A DNA stretch of 49,396 nucleotides from a virus (IMGVR_UViG_3300024348_000066:1-49396), one strand, 5' to 3'. Numbered from the stretch's first letter, positions 6,943 to 14,255 are shown. The notes: generated by a model from the letters alone, not told the origin. Made by a program: numbers and translations.

Positions 6943-7788
6943 CTATATAAATATATCTTTAATCTCATTTAATACGATATTTTCCACTTGTTTACGTGGT
7001 AAACCGTATGTCTTTGAGATTTCGTTTATTATTTGTTGTATTTCTTTGTCTTCATTAACGTATTCGATTGCTCCCGTATTACCTTGATTACAATAAGGGA
7101 ACTTCTTACATTTCTCTTTTACCTTAACAAAAACACTATCGGGTCCACCCCATTTAGGGAAATTCTTATCCTTAACCGCCCTACCTTTGTAGATACTGTC
7201 AGGTCCATCAATCTTCAATGGGTCTTTACGACCACCAGAGGTTGATTTACCAAACGCAGGTACATCAAATGCACCTGATGAACTTGAATCTGTTACTTCA
7301 CCTAATTCCTGTTCATTTGGTTCAAAATTAGGTATTTTAGATATTTTTCTTTTAATCACATCCCCATCTCCTCCAAACGCCGATCCTTCAAAAGAACCTG
7401 ACGAATCTGCACCTGTTTCTTTTACTTCTTCTTTCTTTTTTGTCATATCCACAACCCACAATTTAGGGTTGATACCTTTACCAATTAAACCAGCAAGTCT
7501 TGTATTACCACCTAAAAGGTCATAATCGTTCTCACCAAATTTAACTACCATTGGTATTTCAACTTCACCCTCTTTAAAATGTTTTTCAAATCTTTTTTTC
7601 TTTTCATCCTCAAGTGTATCATAATCTAAATCCACATTATTCAATACTTCTTTAATTGAATTAAAATTAGAAATTTCAAAATCTTTAGATGCTTTCTCTA
7701 ACCACTTGTCCTTACCCATCTTTTCAAATTCACGGTAACGAAGAGCCTCACTCCACTCATGTTCAAAGTTTGGTTTAGAATACTTCAT
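6943..7788 (-). CDS. ParB/Srx-like N-terminal domain protein, 281 aa
   Basis: Residues about 75-115 read 'VEIPMVVKFGENDYDLLGGN' then TRLAGLIGKG, which resembles the ParB/sulfiredoxin-like fold (ligand-binding 'l..GnTRl.al...G'). In phages such domains occur in small nucleases, kinase-like regulators and uncharacterised structural-cluster genes. The first 70 residues are helical and charged ('FEHEWSEALRYREFEKMGKD'). The centre is Gly/Ser-rich with two similar 'SSGSFEGSAFGGDGD' / 'SSSGAFDVPAFGKSTSGG' repeats, probably flexible, and the C-terminal 40 residues are helical. Its ATG overlaps the stop of the 79-residue gene upstream (TAATG). Enzymatic activity cannot be inferred. Similar gene trios exist in marine T4-like phages, as I recall, without a known role. 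Confidence 0.7.
   Translation of the reverse strand: MKYSKPNFEHEWSEALRYREFEKMGKDKWLEKASKDFEISNFNSIKEVLNNVDLDYDTLEDEKKKRFEKHFKEGEVEIPMVVKFGENDYDLLGGNTRLAGLIGKGINPKLWVVDMTKKKEEVKETGADSSGSFEGSAFGGDGDVIKRKISKIPNFEPNEQELGEVTDSSSSGAFDVPAFGKSTSGGRKDPLKIDGPDSIYKGRAVKDKNFPKWGGPDSVFVKVKEKCKKFPYCNQGNTGAIEYVNEDKEIQQIINEISKTYGLPRKQVENIVLNEIKDIFI
6946..6953 (-). promoter_or_regulatory. TATTTATA element, 5 bases before the 415-aa gene
   Basis: Coding-strand octamer TATTTATA with a 5-base gap to the ATG at 6940. It overlaps the last codons of the upstream gene. One of at least eight copies placed upstream of genes in this window; candidate late promoter or translation-start element. Confidence 0.4.
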
Positions 7789-8027
7789 TATTTAACAGAT
7801 TTTAAAGCAGTTTCCCAAAATGATTTTCTCTGCCATAGGGTCTTGAATAATTCAACTACTACTTTGGTTGATAAATCAATTATTTTATCGTCTATCTTTT
7901 TTGTTCCTAACTCGTCTTGGATCATCTTCACGACAATCTTATGGGCCTGTGTTGTGTCCATAAAAGATTTAATCTCTTTCTTTGTGATATTCTCAATCTC
8001 TCTCTTATCTTGATCTGTTAGTGCCAT
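7788..8027 (-). CDS. Small helical phage protein, 79 aa
   Basis: All-helical soluble protein, 79 residues (MALTDQDKREIENITKKEIK...), with a central 'KIVVKMIQDELGTKKIDDKI' and an aromatic end 'LFKTLWQRKSFWETALKS'. No motif of known function. The gene is tightly packed, with a one-base overlap with the ParB-like gene downstream and 3 bases from the 174-residue gene upstream. Together these genes look like a conserved block of virion or assembly proteins, because the same kinds of short acidic/helical proteins occur together in other T4-like marine phages. That comparison is from memory, not a search. Confidence 0.7.
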   Translation of the reverse strand: MALTDQDKREIENITKKEIKSFMDTTQAHKIVVKMIQDELGTKKIDDKIIDLSTKVVVELFKTLWQRKSFWETALKSVK

Positions 8028-8030
8028 TTA

Positions 8031-8555
8031 TTAGTTAGTTTTTCTCTCTTGTATTAATGGATTCATTGCAGTTTCAAATGTTTCTTGAAACTTAGCTAAT
8101 TTTTCTAATTCATTTGCAACATCTTGTTCCAATTTTAACATATCGGCATTAATATAAGCTCCCGACTCTTTACCAGCAATAAAAACAAAACTAATGTCTT
8201 GATCTGTCAACGTACCATCCAATCTAACTTGATCGGGAGCAATTGTAATACCAGGAGTAAAGTCAGCAATTTGTGAAACTTGTTGTTTAAAATTATCGAT
8301 TAACTGAGATATAGCTGTTTTTTCACTATCTTGTAATGTTAAATCTGCCTCATCTGAAGAATTCATTTTAATTTCAACATCATTTACTACCATGACGTCA
8401 TTCTTAAGATTTTCTTCGGATTTATCCACCTCAGGTGATTGGAATCCAACCGCCTCGTTTAATGTTCTATTTGATGCCTTTGATTCTGTTATAGTCCTAA
8501 TGGTCTTTAACATACCTTTCATTACATCGTAATCATTTTTAGTTTTCATTTGCAT
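8031..8555 (-). CDS. Hypothetical protein, 174 aa
   Basis: Not recognised. The chosen start is ATG at 8555 (MQMKTKNDYDVMKG); a TTG at 8573 would add six residues and the next ATG is at 8549. The protein is mostly helical at both ends, with a central beta part ('DVEIKMNSSDEADLTLQDSE', then 'GITIAPDQVRLDGTLTDQDI'). There is no signal or membrane segment. The 17-base overlap with the amidase-like gene suggests translational coupling. The neighbourhood (amidase fold, ParB-like, acidic Cys protein) suggests a virion or assembly role, but this is inference only. Confidence 0.7.
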   Translation of the reverse strand: MQMKTKNDYDVMKGMLKTIRTITESKASNRTLNEAVGFQSPEVDKSEENLKNDVMVVNDVEIKMNSSDEADLTLQDSEKTAISQLIDNFKQQVSQIADFTPGITIAPDQVRLDGTLTDQDISFVFIAGKESGAYINADMLKLEQDVANELEKLAKFQETFETAMNPLIQERKTN

Positions 8556-9141
8556 TGTTAAAAAAAACCCCAAAGTTAAAGGAAGGGTTTATATCTGTAT
8601 AAATACTTGAAAAATTGGATTTACATACTATCCCTGTGAAATTTGAAGCATTTTCCAAGTATCCGTGGGATGGTACCACTTGTTTAGTTATTTTATGTTT
8701 ATCACACAACTCATTACAAAGTTCAGAAAGGGATTTTAATTGGGTTTCGGAGTATACGTCCCAAAAATAATAGTTCCTCCAATTACGGATATGTGGTTCA
8801 CCTCTGTATGGGTCTCCAATCCAATTATAAAGGACACCAGTGATGGTATCTTTGTTCAACCATCCTAAGTTCTCGACGGCTATTTTGATCTGTTTTTTGT
8901 CTATCTGAGGGTCATTAAATGTATTGGAACTATGGTCGGTATCAAACAGTTGATAAACTACACCTAATTTAGATATAACATAATGAGGGACATCTTCATA
9001 TTTCCCATTTAGACGATATTTCATTTTACTTAAAAAATCATCTAATCTTCTTTGGGTGTCGTATAGGAATATTTGTGTCTTCTTAGACTTTCTACGAGTA
9101 ATATTTAAATTATCTAAAATTTCTACGTCTTGAACTAACAT
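8539..9141 (-). CDS. N-acetylmuramoyl-L-alanine amidase-fold protein, one zinc ligand replaced
   Basis: A 200-residue protein of the amidase_2/PGRP fold (peptidoglycan amidases such as T7 lysozyme and AmpD). 'VPHYVISKLGVVYQLFDTD' matches the conserved 'v.YHfvI..dG.vyql.d', 'KQIKIAVENLGWLN' matches 'isI.len.gwl', and the C-terminal 'PSHGYL...KSNFSSIYTDINPSF' carries the late His and the Asp of a 'TDpGP'-like motif. At the first ligand position, where active enzymes have His in 'ivlHHt' (T7 'IFVHCS'), this protein has 'IFLYDT', a Tyr in place of His. It therefore keeps two of three zinc ligands and may be catalytically weak or purely structural. There is no signal peptide. Overlaps on both sides (32 and 17 bases) show coupling. 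An endolysin or a virion-associated peptidoglycan-binding part are both possible. Confidence 0.65.
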   Translation of the reverse strand: MLVQDVEILDNLNITRRKSKKTQIFLYDTQRRLDDFLSKMKYRLNGKYEDVPHYVISKLGVVYQLFDTDHSSNTFNDPQIDKKQIKIAVENLGWLNKDTITGVLYNWIGDPYRGEPHIRNWRNYYFWDVYSETQLKSLSELCNELCDKHKITKQVVPSHGYLENASNFTGIVCKSNFSSIYTDINPSFNFGVFFNNANEN

Positions 9142-10542
9142 TTCTCGATATAACTTTTTCTCCTTGTGGTAGTGTGTTTATTTCTTCTTCGGACGTTGGT
9201 ATGATTGTTTTATTATTTTCCAAATCATATATTACTTGATTTGGGTTGGTATCGTCAGATTCCCAATATAAAGTCTCCTCTTTAGAATCTGTTAATTCTA
9301 ACGTTTGGATTTCCTCTTGGGGGAGTATATTTTCTATTGTTAACGAAACCAAGTCCACCTTCAATTCCTCCAATGTCGGAGTTAGGGACTCTTCTAATTT
9401 TTTTTTTCATCATCTTGTTCGGATGATGTGGTTTCTTTGTTTTCGTAATGTAATCCTTCGTTCCCGTTCTGACCTATAATATCCATTCGTTCATTATTCT
9501 CATCTATTTTCAATTCCACGACTTCCTCAGGTGTTGCAAATGGTTCAGGAACAAAACCATCAAATTCTTGTTCAGGAACTTCTAAATCCTCTTGAACTAA
9601 AATCTCAAACTCAAGTATTTCATTATCTTGTAAAATATTCTCCGTTTCGGGTTCTATAGTGGAAAAATTTCTTTGAACTTCTTCTTCAGTGGGTTCTTCT
9701 TGTAAAATATTCTCAATTTCTTCTTCCGTAAAGAAAGGTTCTTCATCTTCTAAACCATCCATTAATGTTTCATCCCAATCAGATACTTCATCATCCAAAT
9801 CTTCTTTAATCATTGGGTTATCAAGTGGTTCATCATATAAACCCATCTCTTCGTCGTTCTTCATTATCTCTGCCAATAATTCTCCTCTTCTTTTATATTC
9901 TTCCTCCGCTTTCTTTAATTCTTCATTTGGTGGAGGTGGATTTAATAATACCTCTTCCAATTTTTTTAAATCATCTTCACTTAAATTTAATCTTACAGAC
10001 TCATCAATAAAGTTTTTTAAATCTTCGGGGTTAGATTCCGATTCTTTAATTGGTGGTGTTTCATTTTCTTTTAATCTATCTTCTTCCGTAAATTTAACTA
10101 ACATATGAAGAAAGGATAATGAAATGATTGGTAACATACCTCCAGCAAAAAACGCTAAGAATCTTTTATTACCTACTAAGTCAGTTGAATCTACTCCCAT
10201 TAATTCTGTTAATGGTAAAACTAAATCAACCCAATCCCTAAACGACTGTCCATTGATATCTATATATGTATACGCAAAAAATACATTACCTATAAACTGT
10301 ATTAATGTTACAACTGCAAATGGGAAATAAACTTTCTTACCCATGTTCGCCGAAATGGCCGCTAATGCCGATAATGCTGCAATCTCAATTCCAATTGATA
10401 AATAAACGGCCCAACTTACTGGATTGGATATACCATACCATTTTGTTACGTGTGAAATAGAAACAATTGCAACAGTAATGATTGGAATCAAAAATGCCGC
10501 AATAATTAATGTTTTAAAATTTTGGTTTAACCAATGTTTCAT
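9110..10542 (-). CDS. Four-helix membrane protein with long acidic tail, frameshifted at an A10 run
   Basis: Reading from ATG at 10542, the first 382 residues have about four membrane segments in the first 160 residues ('TLIIAAFLIPIITVAIVSIS', 'VSWAVYLSIGIEIAALSALA', 'FPFAVVTLIQFIGNVFFAYT', 'FLAFFAGGMLPIISLSFL'). A long, very acidic cytoplasmic-type tail follows and stops at TAG 9394. Just before that stop lies a run of ten A (minus strand, 9407-9398). One extra A would restore a frame that runs through 'EKKKLEESLTPTLEELKVDL' into a further 87 codons down to 9110, giving 477 residues. That downstream frame has no ATG (only TTG at 9373) and the same acidic composition, so it is best read as the gene's real C-terminus. 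The shift may be slippage, mutation or sequencing error. The ATG overlaps the stop of the upstream small membrane gene (ATGA). Function unknown. Confidence 0.7.
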
Positions 10543-10832
10543 TTAGATTCTTGTTCTTTTTTTAAGTTTTCTTTAACAATAAAATGTAGTTCCATTAACT
10601 GTGGCCCTCTATCTTTTTGTGTGATCCAATTATCATAAAAACCGTGAATTGCTATTTTTTCATTTTTATGTGTTGTTTTAAGACTATCAATCGTAGATAC
10701 GTTTTGTTTTTGAATTTTTTCTAATTTAGTCACTCTACTTGAATTGCTACAAGACTTAAAAAAGAAGATGACTGTTAAAAAAATCAGTACCTGTAATTTA
10801 TATGTTTTTATTAATTCGATTAACTTTTTCAT
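10539..10832 (-). CDS. Small membrane-anchored protein, 97 aa
   Basis: One N-terminal membrane segment (about residues 12-28, 'LQVLIFLTVIFFFKSCSNSS') with positive charge before it, so the rest should face outward, followed by a coiled-coil-like charged domain ('RVTKLEKIQKQNVSTIDSLK'). The 'FFFKSC' sequence is not a good lipobox, so a lipoprotein is unlikely. It follows the sigma factor after 12 bases, and a TATTTATA element straddles that junction. The stop overlaps the next ATG (ATGA). N-anchored coiled-coil topology resembles an inner-membrane spanin, but three better candidates lie a little upstream, so I leave it unassigned. Confidence 0.7.
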   Translation of the reverse strand: MKKLIELIKTYKLQVLIFLTVIFFFKSCSNSSRVTKLEKIQKQNVSTIDSLKTTHKNEKIAIHGFYDNWITQKDRGPQLMELHFIVKENLKKEQESK

Positions 10833-10844
10833 AATATTATATTT

Positions 10845-11654
10845 TTATAAATAGTTTAATAGACCAAAACTCTCGTTTCTAAGCTTTTTAATGGCCTTAT
10901 CACGTAATTGTCTAATACGTTCTTTTGTACAACCGTATTCCTCCCCCAAGTCCTCTAAGTTTGATTCAACACCTGTTAGACCATAATATCTCTCAATAAT
11001 AACTCTTTCTCTTTCATCTAAGACACTTAACATTGCTGAAACTTTTTTCTTTATTTCTTCAGGTGAGTTCATAATAGCATCAGGTCTTTCCGCTTCTTTG
11101 TTTGGAATAATATCAATTAGTTGATCTCCGTCTTCGTTTATTTCTCTATATAATCCAACACAATAAGGTAATCCACTTGAAACAGGTTCTTCACTATTAT
11201 TAATAAAGAAATTATCTTCTTGACTTAATTCTTCTTTTTTAGATTTCTGTGATTCTTGAACCAAATTTGACGGAAGACGTATTGTTCTTGCATTTTCATT
11301 TAATGATGCCATTATTGATTGTCTAACCCACCACACAGCATATGAAATAAATTTTAATCCACTTGTGGGATCAAATCTTTCCGCTGCCTTCATTAAACCA
11401 ATATTACCTTCAGATATTATGTCCATAATATCCATCCCTTGATTTTGAAACATTTTCGCAACCGATATAACAAATCTTAAATTACCTACAACCAATTCAT
11501 CGTATAAAAATTTCTTTTCATGTTTAGTTATGGTCTTATCGTTAAGTCTTTCAAAAATAACCTCTTGTCTTTCATGTGATATAACAGGTATTCTACGAAT
11601 GTCCTTTATGTACTGTTGTATTTCCTCGGTGTTGTTTAAGATGGATTTTTTCAT
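10845..11654 (-). CDS. RNA polymerase sigma factor, sigma-70 family (RpoD-like)
   Basis: A 269-residue sigma-70 protein with region order 1.2, 2 and 4. Region 1.2: 'IQQYIKDIRRIPVISHERQE'. Region 2: 'LVVGNLRFVISVAKMFQNQG' and 'DIISEGNIGLMKAAERFDP', then 'KFISYAVWWVRQSIMASL', the -10 recognition helix with its conserved aromatic pair, then 'NARTIRLP'. Region 3 is short. Region 4: 'LDERERVIIERYYGLTG' and 'LEDLGEEYGCTKERIRQL', the -35 helix-turn-helix. It resembles Bacteroidota RpoD (about 285 aa) more than T4 gp55. It should redirect host RNA polymerase to phage promoters, most likely the late set. The 45-base upstream spacer has no TAnnTTTG element; expression is probably by read-through. Confidence 0.93.
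   Translation of the reverse strand: MKKSILNNTEEIQQYIKDIRRIPVISHERQEVIFERLNDKTITKHEKKFLYDELVVGNLRFVISVAKMFQNQGMDIMDIISEGNIGLMKAAERFDPTSGLKFISYAVWWVRQSIMASLNENARTIRLPSNLVQESQKSKKEELSQEDNFFINNSEEPVSSGLPYCVGLYREINEDGDQLIDIIPNKEAERPDAIMNSPEEIKKKVSAMLSVLDERERVIIERYYGLTGVESNLEDLGEEYGCTKERIRQLRDKAIKKLRNESFGLLNYL
10846..10853 (-). promoter_or_regulatory. TATTTATA element before the 97-aa membrane gene
   Basis: Coding-strand octamer, 13 bases before the ATG at 10832. It overlaps the last codons and stop of the sigma factor gene, so part of the match is coding sequence. Confidence 0.3.
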
Positions 11655-11699
11655 GTGGTTGGTGTTTAATTGTGTATATATAAAAATAAGTAAAAAATA

Positions 11700-12155
11700 T
11701 TACTTTTCAAAATTGTCTAAGAACTTTTTTTCCTCTTCAGTTAGACTTTCAATCCCATATAGGTCAATTTTATCTAATACGTCGTCTAATTCTAATCTTT
11801 CTCGTTGTACCTCAGTATGTTTTTCGTATTCAACTTTAATCATTAATGGATCAGAAGTTGCTGGTTTAAAAATAAAATCATTAATTGTTTCGGGTAAAAA
11901 TACACTAACTACAGAAGTTTTCTCAATTAAAAAATAAAATTTAACACTATCGTTTTTTGATAACAAATGTATTTCATCGGATAATACCCCGTGGTCTTCG
12001 TTAGAATCAAACATAACAATTATGTTTTGGTTATTTTCAATAACATATCTAACAGTCCAAATAAATGGCGATTTTCCTAATATTTCTAAACAAAAAAATT
12101 CTATATCTTGGTGGTCATCAAAAACACCATATATGAATAACAAATATGATCTCAT
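11700..12155 (-). CDS. Hypothetical protein, 151 aa
   Basis: Not assigned. The body (1-110) looks alpha/beta with alternating strands ('RSYLLFIYGVFDDHQDIEFF', 'NQNIIVMFDSNEDHG', 'VKFYFLIEKTSVVSVFLPE'). The last 30 residues, 'LDDVLDKIDLYGIESLTEEE' then KKFLDNFEK, match a short C-terminal motif ('lDdIL.KI...G..SLt..Ek.fL') that closes many Bacteroidota proteins such as rhomboid proteases (DUF6576-like tail). This is a modest argument for a Bacteroidota host. It lies 6 bases before the 215-residue gene's 3' end and 45 bases upstream of the sigma gene. Function unknown. Confidence 0.65.
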   Translation of the reverse strand: MRSYLLFIYGVFDDHQDIEFFCLEILGKSPFIWTVRYVIENNQNIIVMFDSNEDHGVLSDEIHLLSKNDSVKFYFLIEKTSVVSVFLPETINDFIFKPATSDPLMIKVEYEKHTEVQRERLELDDVLDKIDLYGIESLTEEEKKFLDNFEK

Positions 12156-12161
12156 AGTAGT

Positions 12162-12809
12162 TTATTTCTTACGATTTACGTTCCAATAAACACCCCCACC
12201 AATAAACGGCACTAAAGTTCCATTAGTACCATCAGGACCTATTCTATTAGATACTCCAATACCAATTTTGTATAGATGTTTTGCGTCTTTATCTTTTATA
12301 ATAAATCCAACACCTATAAGATTGATAACATTTGGTTTATCTAATTTGGCATCAATACCAATATAATAAAGATTCTTTCTCGCATCACCTAAGAACATCG
12401 TATCTCTAACTACTTTTTGTTTAATGTCACTTTTAAATGAACGACCCAATACTCTACCATTTGATATTGTATCAAATACAGTTACAGTTCCAACGTTGTT
12501 TGGTAATTTAAGAATATCTTTCTTAAACATTTTCATTCCGATTGAATTTAAAATAGAATTAGTGTCGATCGGGTTACTTACCGTAAAAGTATCATGAACC
12601 GCATATGGAATTTGTACTTCCACCGGTACTTCTACCTCAACAGGAACTTCAATACCAACTGTATCATGAACGGGAACTTCATATCCCACCGTATCATGTA
12701 TAGTAATCGTTCTATGTGGCATAATACCTTTTGGGTTCACGAATTCCACAATAGCCACACCAATCAATAATACAATTATTATATTTCTAATGTCTAAGAT
12801 GTGTTTCAT
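12162..12809 (-). CDS. Membrane-anchored protein with HDTV/PVEV repeat, 215 aa
   Basis: An N-terminal signal-anchor (about residues 8-24, 'IIIVLLIGVAIVEFVNPKG') is followed by a repeat-rich stalk: 'HDTVGYEVPVHDTVGIEVPV' then EVEVPVEVQIPYAVHDTF. Such VPV/VEV repeats form extended, probably beta- or PPII-like, periplasmic stalks in phage and Bacteroidota proteins. The C-terminal 90 residues form a small beta-rich domain ('LYKIGIGVSNRIGPDG', 'VPFIGGGVYWNVNRKK') reminiscent of outer-membrane beta-strands. It follows the 141-residue gene after 2 bases. Inner-membrane anchor, periplasmic stalk and outer-membrane-like end would fit a spanin or envelope-spanning protein. That role is inference. Confidence 0.65.
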   Translation of the reverse strand: MKHILDIRNIIIVLLIGVAIVEFVNPKGIMPHRTITIHDTVGYEVPVHDTVGIEVPVEVEVPVEVQIPYAVHDTFTVSNPIDTNSILNSIGMKMFKKDILKLPNNVGTVTVFDTISNGRVLGRSFKSDIKQKVVRDTMFLGDARKNLYYIGIDAKLDKPNVINLIGVGFIIKDKDAKHLYKIGIGVSNRIGPDGTNGTLVPFIGGGVYWNVNRKK

Positions 12810-12811
12810 AT

Positions 12812-13237
12812 TTATTTAAGAAGATATAAAGATGTCATAATTATTCCAAGAAAAGATCCGACCTTATAAAAAAACGTTTTAGTTCTTTGTCCTTTTAATT
12901 CTTTTAATAGACTTTCGGATTTTTGTCTTTCTAATCCAAATTGTTCATCTTTCATATTAATAATTAACCCTAAATTGGTTATTTTTTGATCCTTCAAAGT
13001 GTCTTTTTCTTTAAAAAAATTAATTTGTTGATCTTTTAAACCAATAGTTTTATTTAATTCTACAATTTCTAATTTTGCTCCGTCATAACGAACTAAGTCT
13101 TGGAAAACTAATCTAGCAACTTTTGTTGATAGAGTAACTTTAGTGGTATCTAATACTATAACATTAGTTGTATCTGTTTGCGAATAACTGCTCAAGCTCA
13201 ATATTACCAATAGTGGTAATAGAATTAACTTTTTCAT
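12812..13237 (-). CDS. Exported coiled-coil protein with C-terminal membrane segment (spanin-like)
   Basis: A 141-residue protein. Residues 1-20 are a clear signal sequence (MKKLILLPLLVILSLSSYSQ) without a lipobox Cys, typical of Bacteroidota signal peptides ending S-x-S-Q. A conserved-looking 'STKVARLVFQDLVRYDGAKL' follows, then a long coiled coil ('ELNKTIGLKDQQINFFKEKD' and on to residue 115), and a C-terminal hydrophobic segment 'GSFLGIIMTSLYLLK'. Signal peptide, coiled coil and C-terminal anchor is the layout of unimolecular spanin-type lysis proteins. The first 74 bases overlap out of frame with the N-anchored gene upstream, recalling Rz/Rz1 nesting. I recall similar 'KVAR.v.kDL.r.D' proteins in other Bacteroidota phages, with no tested function. 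Confidence 0.65.
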   Translation of the reverse strand: MKKLILLPLLVILSLSSYSQTDTTNVIVLDTTKVTLSTKVARLVFQDLVRYDGAKLEIVELNKTIGLKDQQINFFKEKDTLKDQKITNLGLIINMKDEQFGLERQKSESLLKELKGQRTKTFFYKVGSFLGIIMTSLYLLK

Positions 13238-13499
13238 CTGTGTTGTTTTTAATAATAGTTATGTTTTTTGTAACGTTGTTAATCTCTTTATCTACACTAA
13301 CAATGTGATTATCAACTTTTTCAATTTGATCGTCTATTTTATCGTTTGCAATGTAAACAGAATCAATATCCTTTTGTATGGACTCAATTTTAGAATTATA
13401 CTCCGCAACGTCAGTTTTTATACCTTGATTTTGAAATATGGTATAAGCGGCTAAACAAGCAATCAAAACTAATAGGATGTTTGTTTTATTAATCTTCAT
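13164..13499 (-). CDS. N-anchored coiled-coil protein (candidate inner-membrane spanin)
   Basis: A 111-residue protein. Residues 5-22 form a membrane anchor ('KTNILLVLIACLAAYTIF'), and residues 25-100 form an uninterrupted Lys/Asp/Asn/Ile-rich coiled coil ('SKIESIQKDIDSVYIANDKI', 'QIEKVDNHIVSVDKEINN'), ending 'ELEQLFANRYN'. This is the classical i-spanin (Rz) layout: N-in anchor with a periplasmic coiled coil. The 3' 74 bases overlap, in another frame, the start of the gene for the signal-peptide coiled-coil protein, as in overlapping Rz/Rz1 pairs. It begins 14 bases after a TATTTATA element and just behind a clpP terminator, so it heads a new transcription unit. Spanin function is inferred from topology and overlap, not from sequence homology. 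Confidence 0.65.
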   Translation of the reverse strand: MKINKTNILLVLIACLAAYTIFQNQGIKTDVAEYNSKIESIQKDIDSVYIANDKIDDQIEKVDNHIVSVDKEINNVTKNITIIKNNTDEKVNSITTIGNIELEQLFANRYN

Positions 13500-13513
13500 A
13501 TTATACGTTTTAT

Positions 13514-13521
13514 TATAAATA
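13514..13521 (-). promoter_or_regulatory. TATTTATA element before the i-spanin-like gene
   Basis: Coding-strand octamer, 14 bases before the ATG at 13499, directly after the hairpin terminator of clpP. A terminator followed at once by this octamer and a gene start argues for a promoter. Confidence 0.45.
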
Positions 13522-13526
13522 TGAAG

Positions 13527-13548
13527 AAAGGGGGTTTTATCCCCCTTT
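13527..13548 (-). terminator. Hairpin terminator after clpP
   Basis: Perfect 8-base inverted repeat (AAAGGGGG, loop of 6, CCCCCTTT) starting 4 bases after the clpP stop codon. The strongest GC stem in the region. A short T-rich tract follows on the minus strand, so intrinsic termination is plausible though the U tract is weak. Confidence 0.65.
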
Positions 13549-13552
13549 AACT

Positions 13553-14230
13553 TTATTTCTTCTTTTTACCCACGATTTCGTCGATGATACCATAGGAAAG
13601 TGCTTGTTCAGCGTCTAACCATAGGTCACGAGTTGCGTCGTTTTTAACTTGTTCCGCTGGTTTTCCGCAATACCCACCCAATAATTCAAATAGGATATTG
13701 TTTACTTTTCTCCACTCAATCATACTGATTTCGGCGTCTTGGATGTTTCCAACCGCTCCACCTGAAGATTGGTGTAACATTGTTTGGGAGAACCTCAACG
13801 AACCTCTTTTACCTTTGGTACCTGCACCTAATAGGACTGAACCCATTGAAGCTGCCATACCTGTATTGATGGTTCTAATGTCTGATTTGATATAATCCAT
13901 TACATCTACCATAGAAAGACCTGACTTAACTGATCCACCAGGACTGTCGATGTGCATTGTAATATCATTACCGTCAATACTATCCAAAAACATTAATTGA
14001 GCCTGAACGATAGTTGACATATGATCATCTACACCACCTGCAACCCAAATGATACGTTCCATCATCAAACGTGAGAACACGTCCATAACGGTTACATTTA
14101 AGCTTCTTTCCTCTAAGATGTAAGGAGTTAAACTGTTTTCTACTTTTTGGTTATAATAGTCCAATTTCAACGAACTAATACCCTTGTCTTTTGCGTAAAG
14201 ACCAAACTGTTGGTAATCTTTTGGTGTCAT
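13553..14230 (-). CDS. clpP: ClpP-like serine protease
   Basis: A 225-residue member of the ClpP/crotonase-fold protease family with an intact catalytic triad: Ser128 in 'GMAASMGS', His153 in 'TMLHQSSGG' and Asp202 in 'TRDLWLDAEQ'. The oxyanion strip 'DSPGGSVKSGL' (about 95-105) and the handle region are also present. Length is close to bacterial ClpP (about 200), with a slightly long N-terminus and a 'GKKKK' end. There is no ClpX-like unfoldase in this window, so it may pair with host ClpX, or act alone as the head-maturation or scaffold protease that T4-like phages need. It has its own TATATTTG promoter in the gap after gp46 and a strong hairpin after it, so it can be a one-gene unit. Confidence 0.93.
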   Translation of the reverse strand: MTPKDYQQFGLYAKDKGISSLKLDYYNQKVENSLTPYILEERSLNVTVMDVFSRLMMERIIWVAGGVDDHMSTIVQAQLMFLDSIDGNDITMHIDSPGGSVKSGLSMVDVMDYIKSDIRTINTGMAASMGSVLLGAGTKGKRGSLRFSQTMLHQSSGGAVGNIQDAEISMIEWRKVNNILFELLGGYCGKPAEQVKNDATRDLWLDAEQALSYGIIDEIVGKKKK

Positions 14231-14247
14231 AAATTTAGTTTATAGGA

Positions 14248-14255
14248 CAAATATA
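14248..14255 (-). promoter_or_regulatory. Bacteroidota-type promoter -7 element before clpP
   Basis: Minus-strand TATATTTG fits TAnnTTTG and lies in the 41-base gap between gp46 and clpP, 17 bases before the ATG. A partial TTT-rich -33 region overlaps the end of the gp46 gene. Confidence 0.5.

Noticed and set aside
8560-8590. AAACCC/GGGTTT inverted repeat followed by T8 on the minus strand
   Set aside because: Only 6 bp with a 14-base loop, lying inside the 3' coding part of the amidase-like gene, before its stop; too weak to call a terminator.
9689-10108. Plus-strand 139-codon Ser-rich frame, and similar Ser/Phe-rich frames opposite the acidic genes
   Set aside because: Typical antisense shadows of Glu/Asp-rich minus-strand codons, with no start signal and complete overlap with a supported gene.
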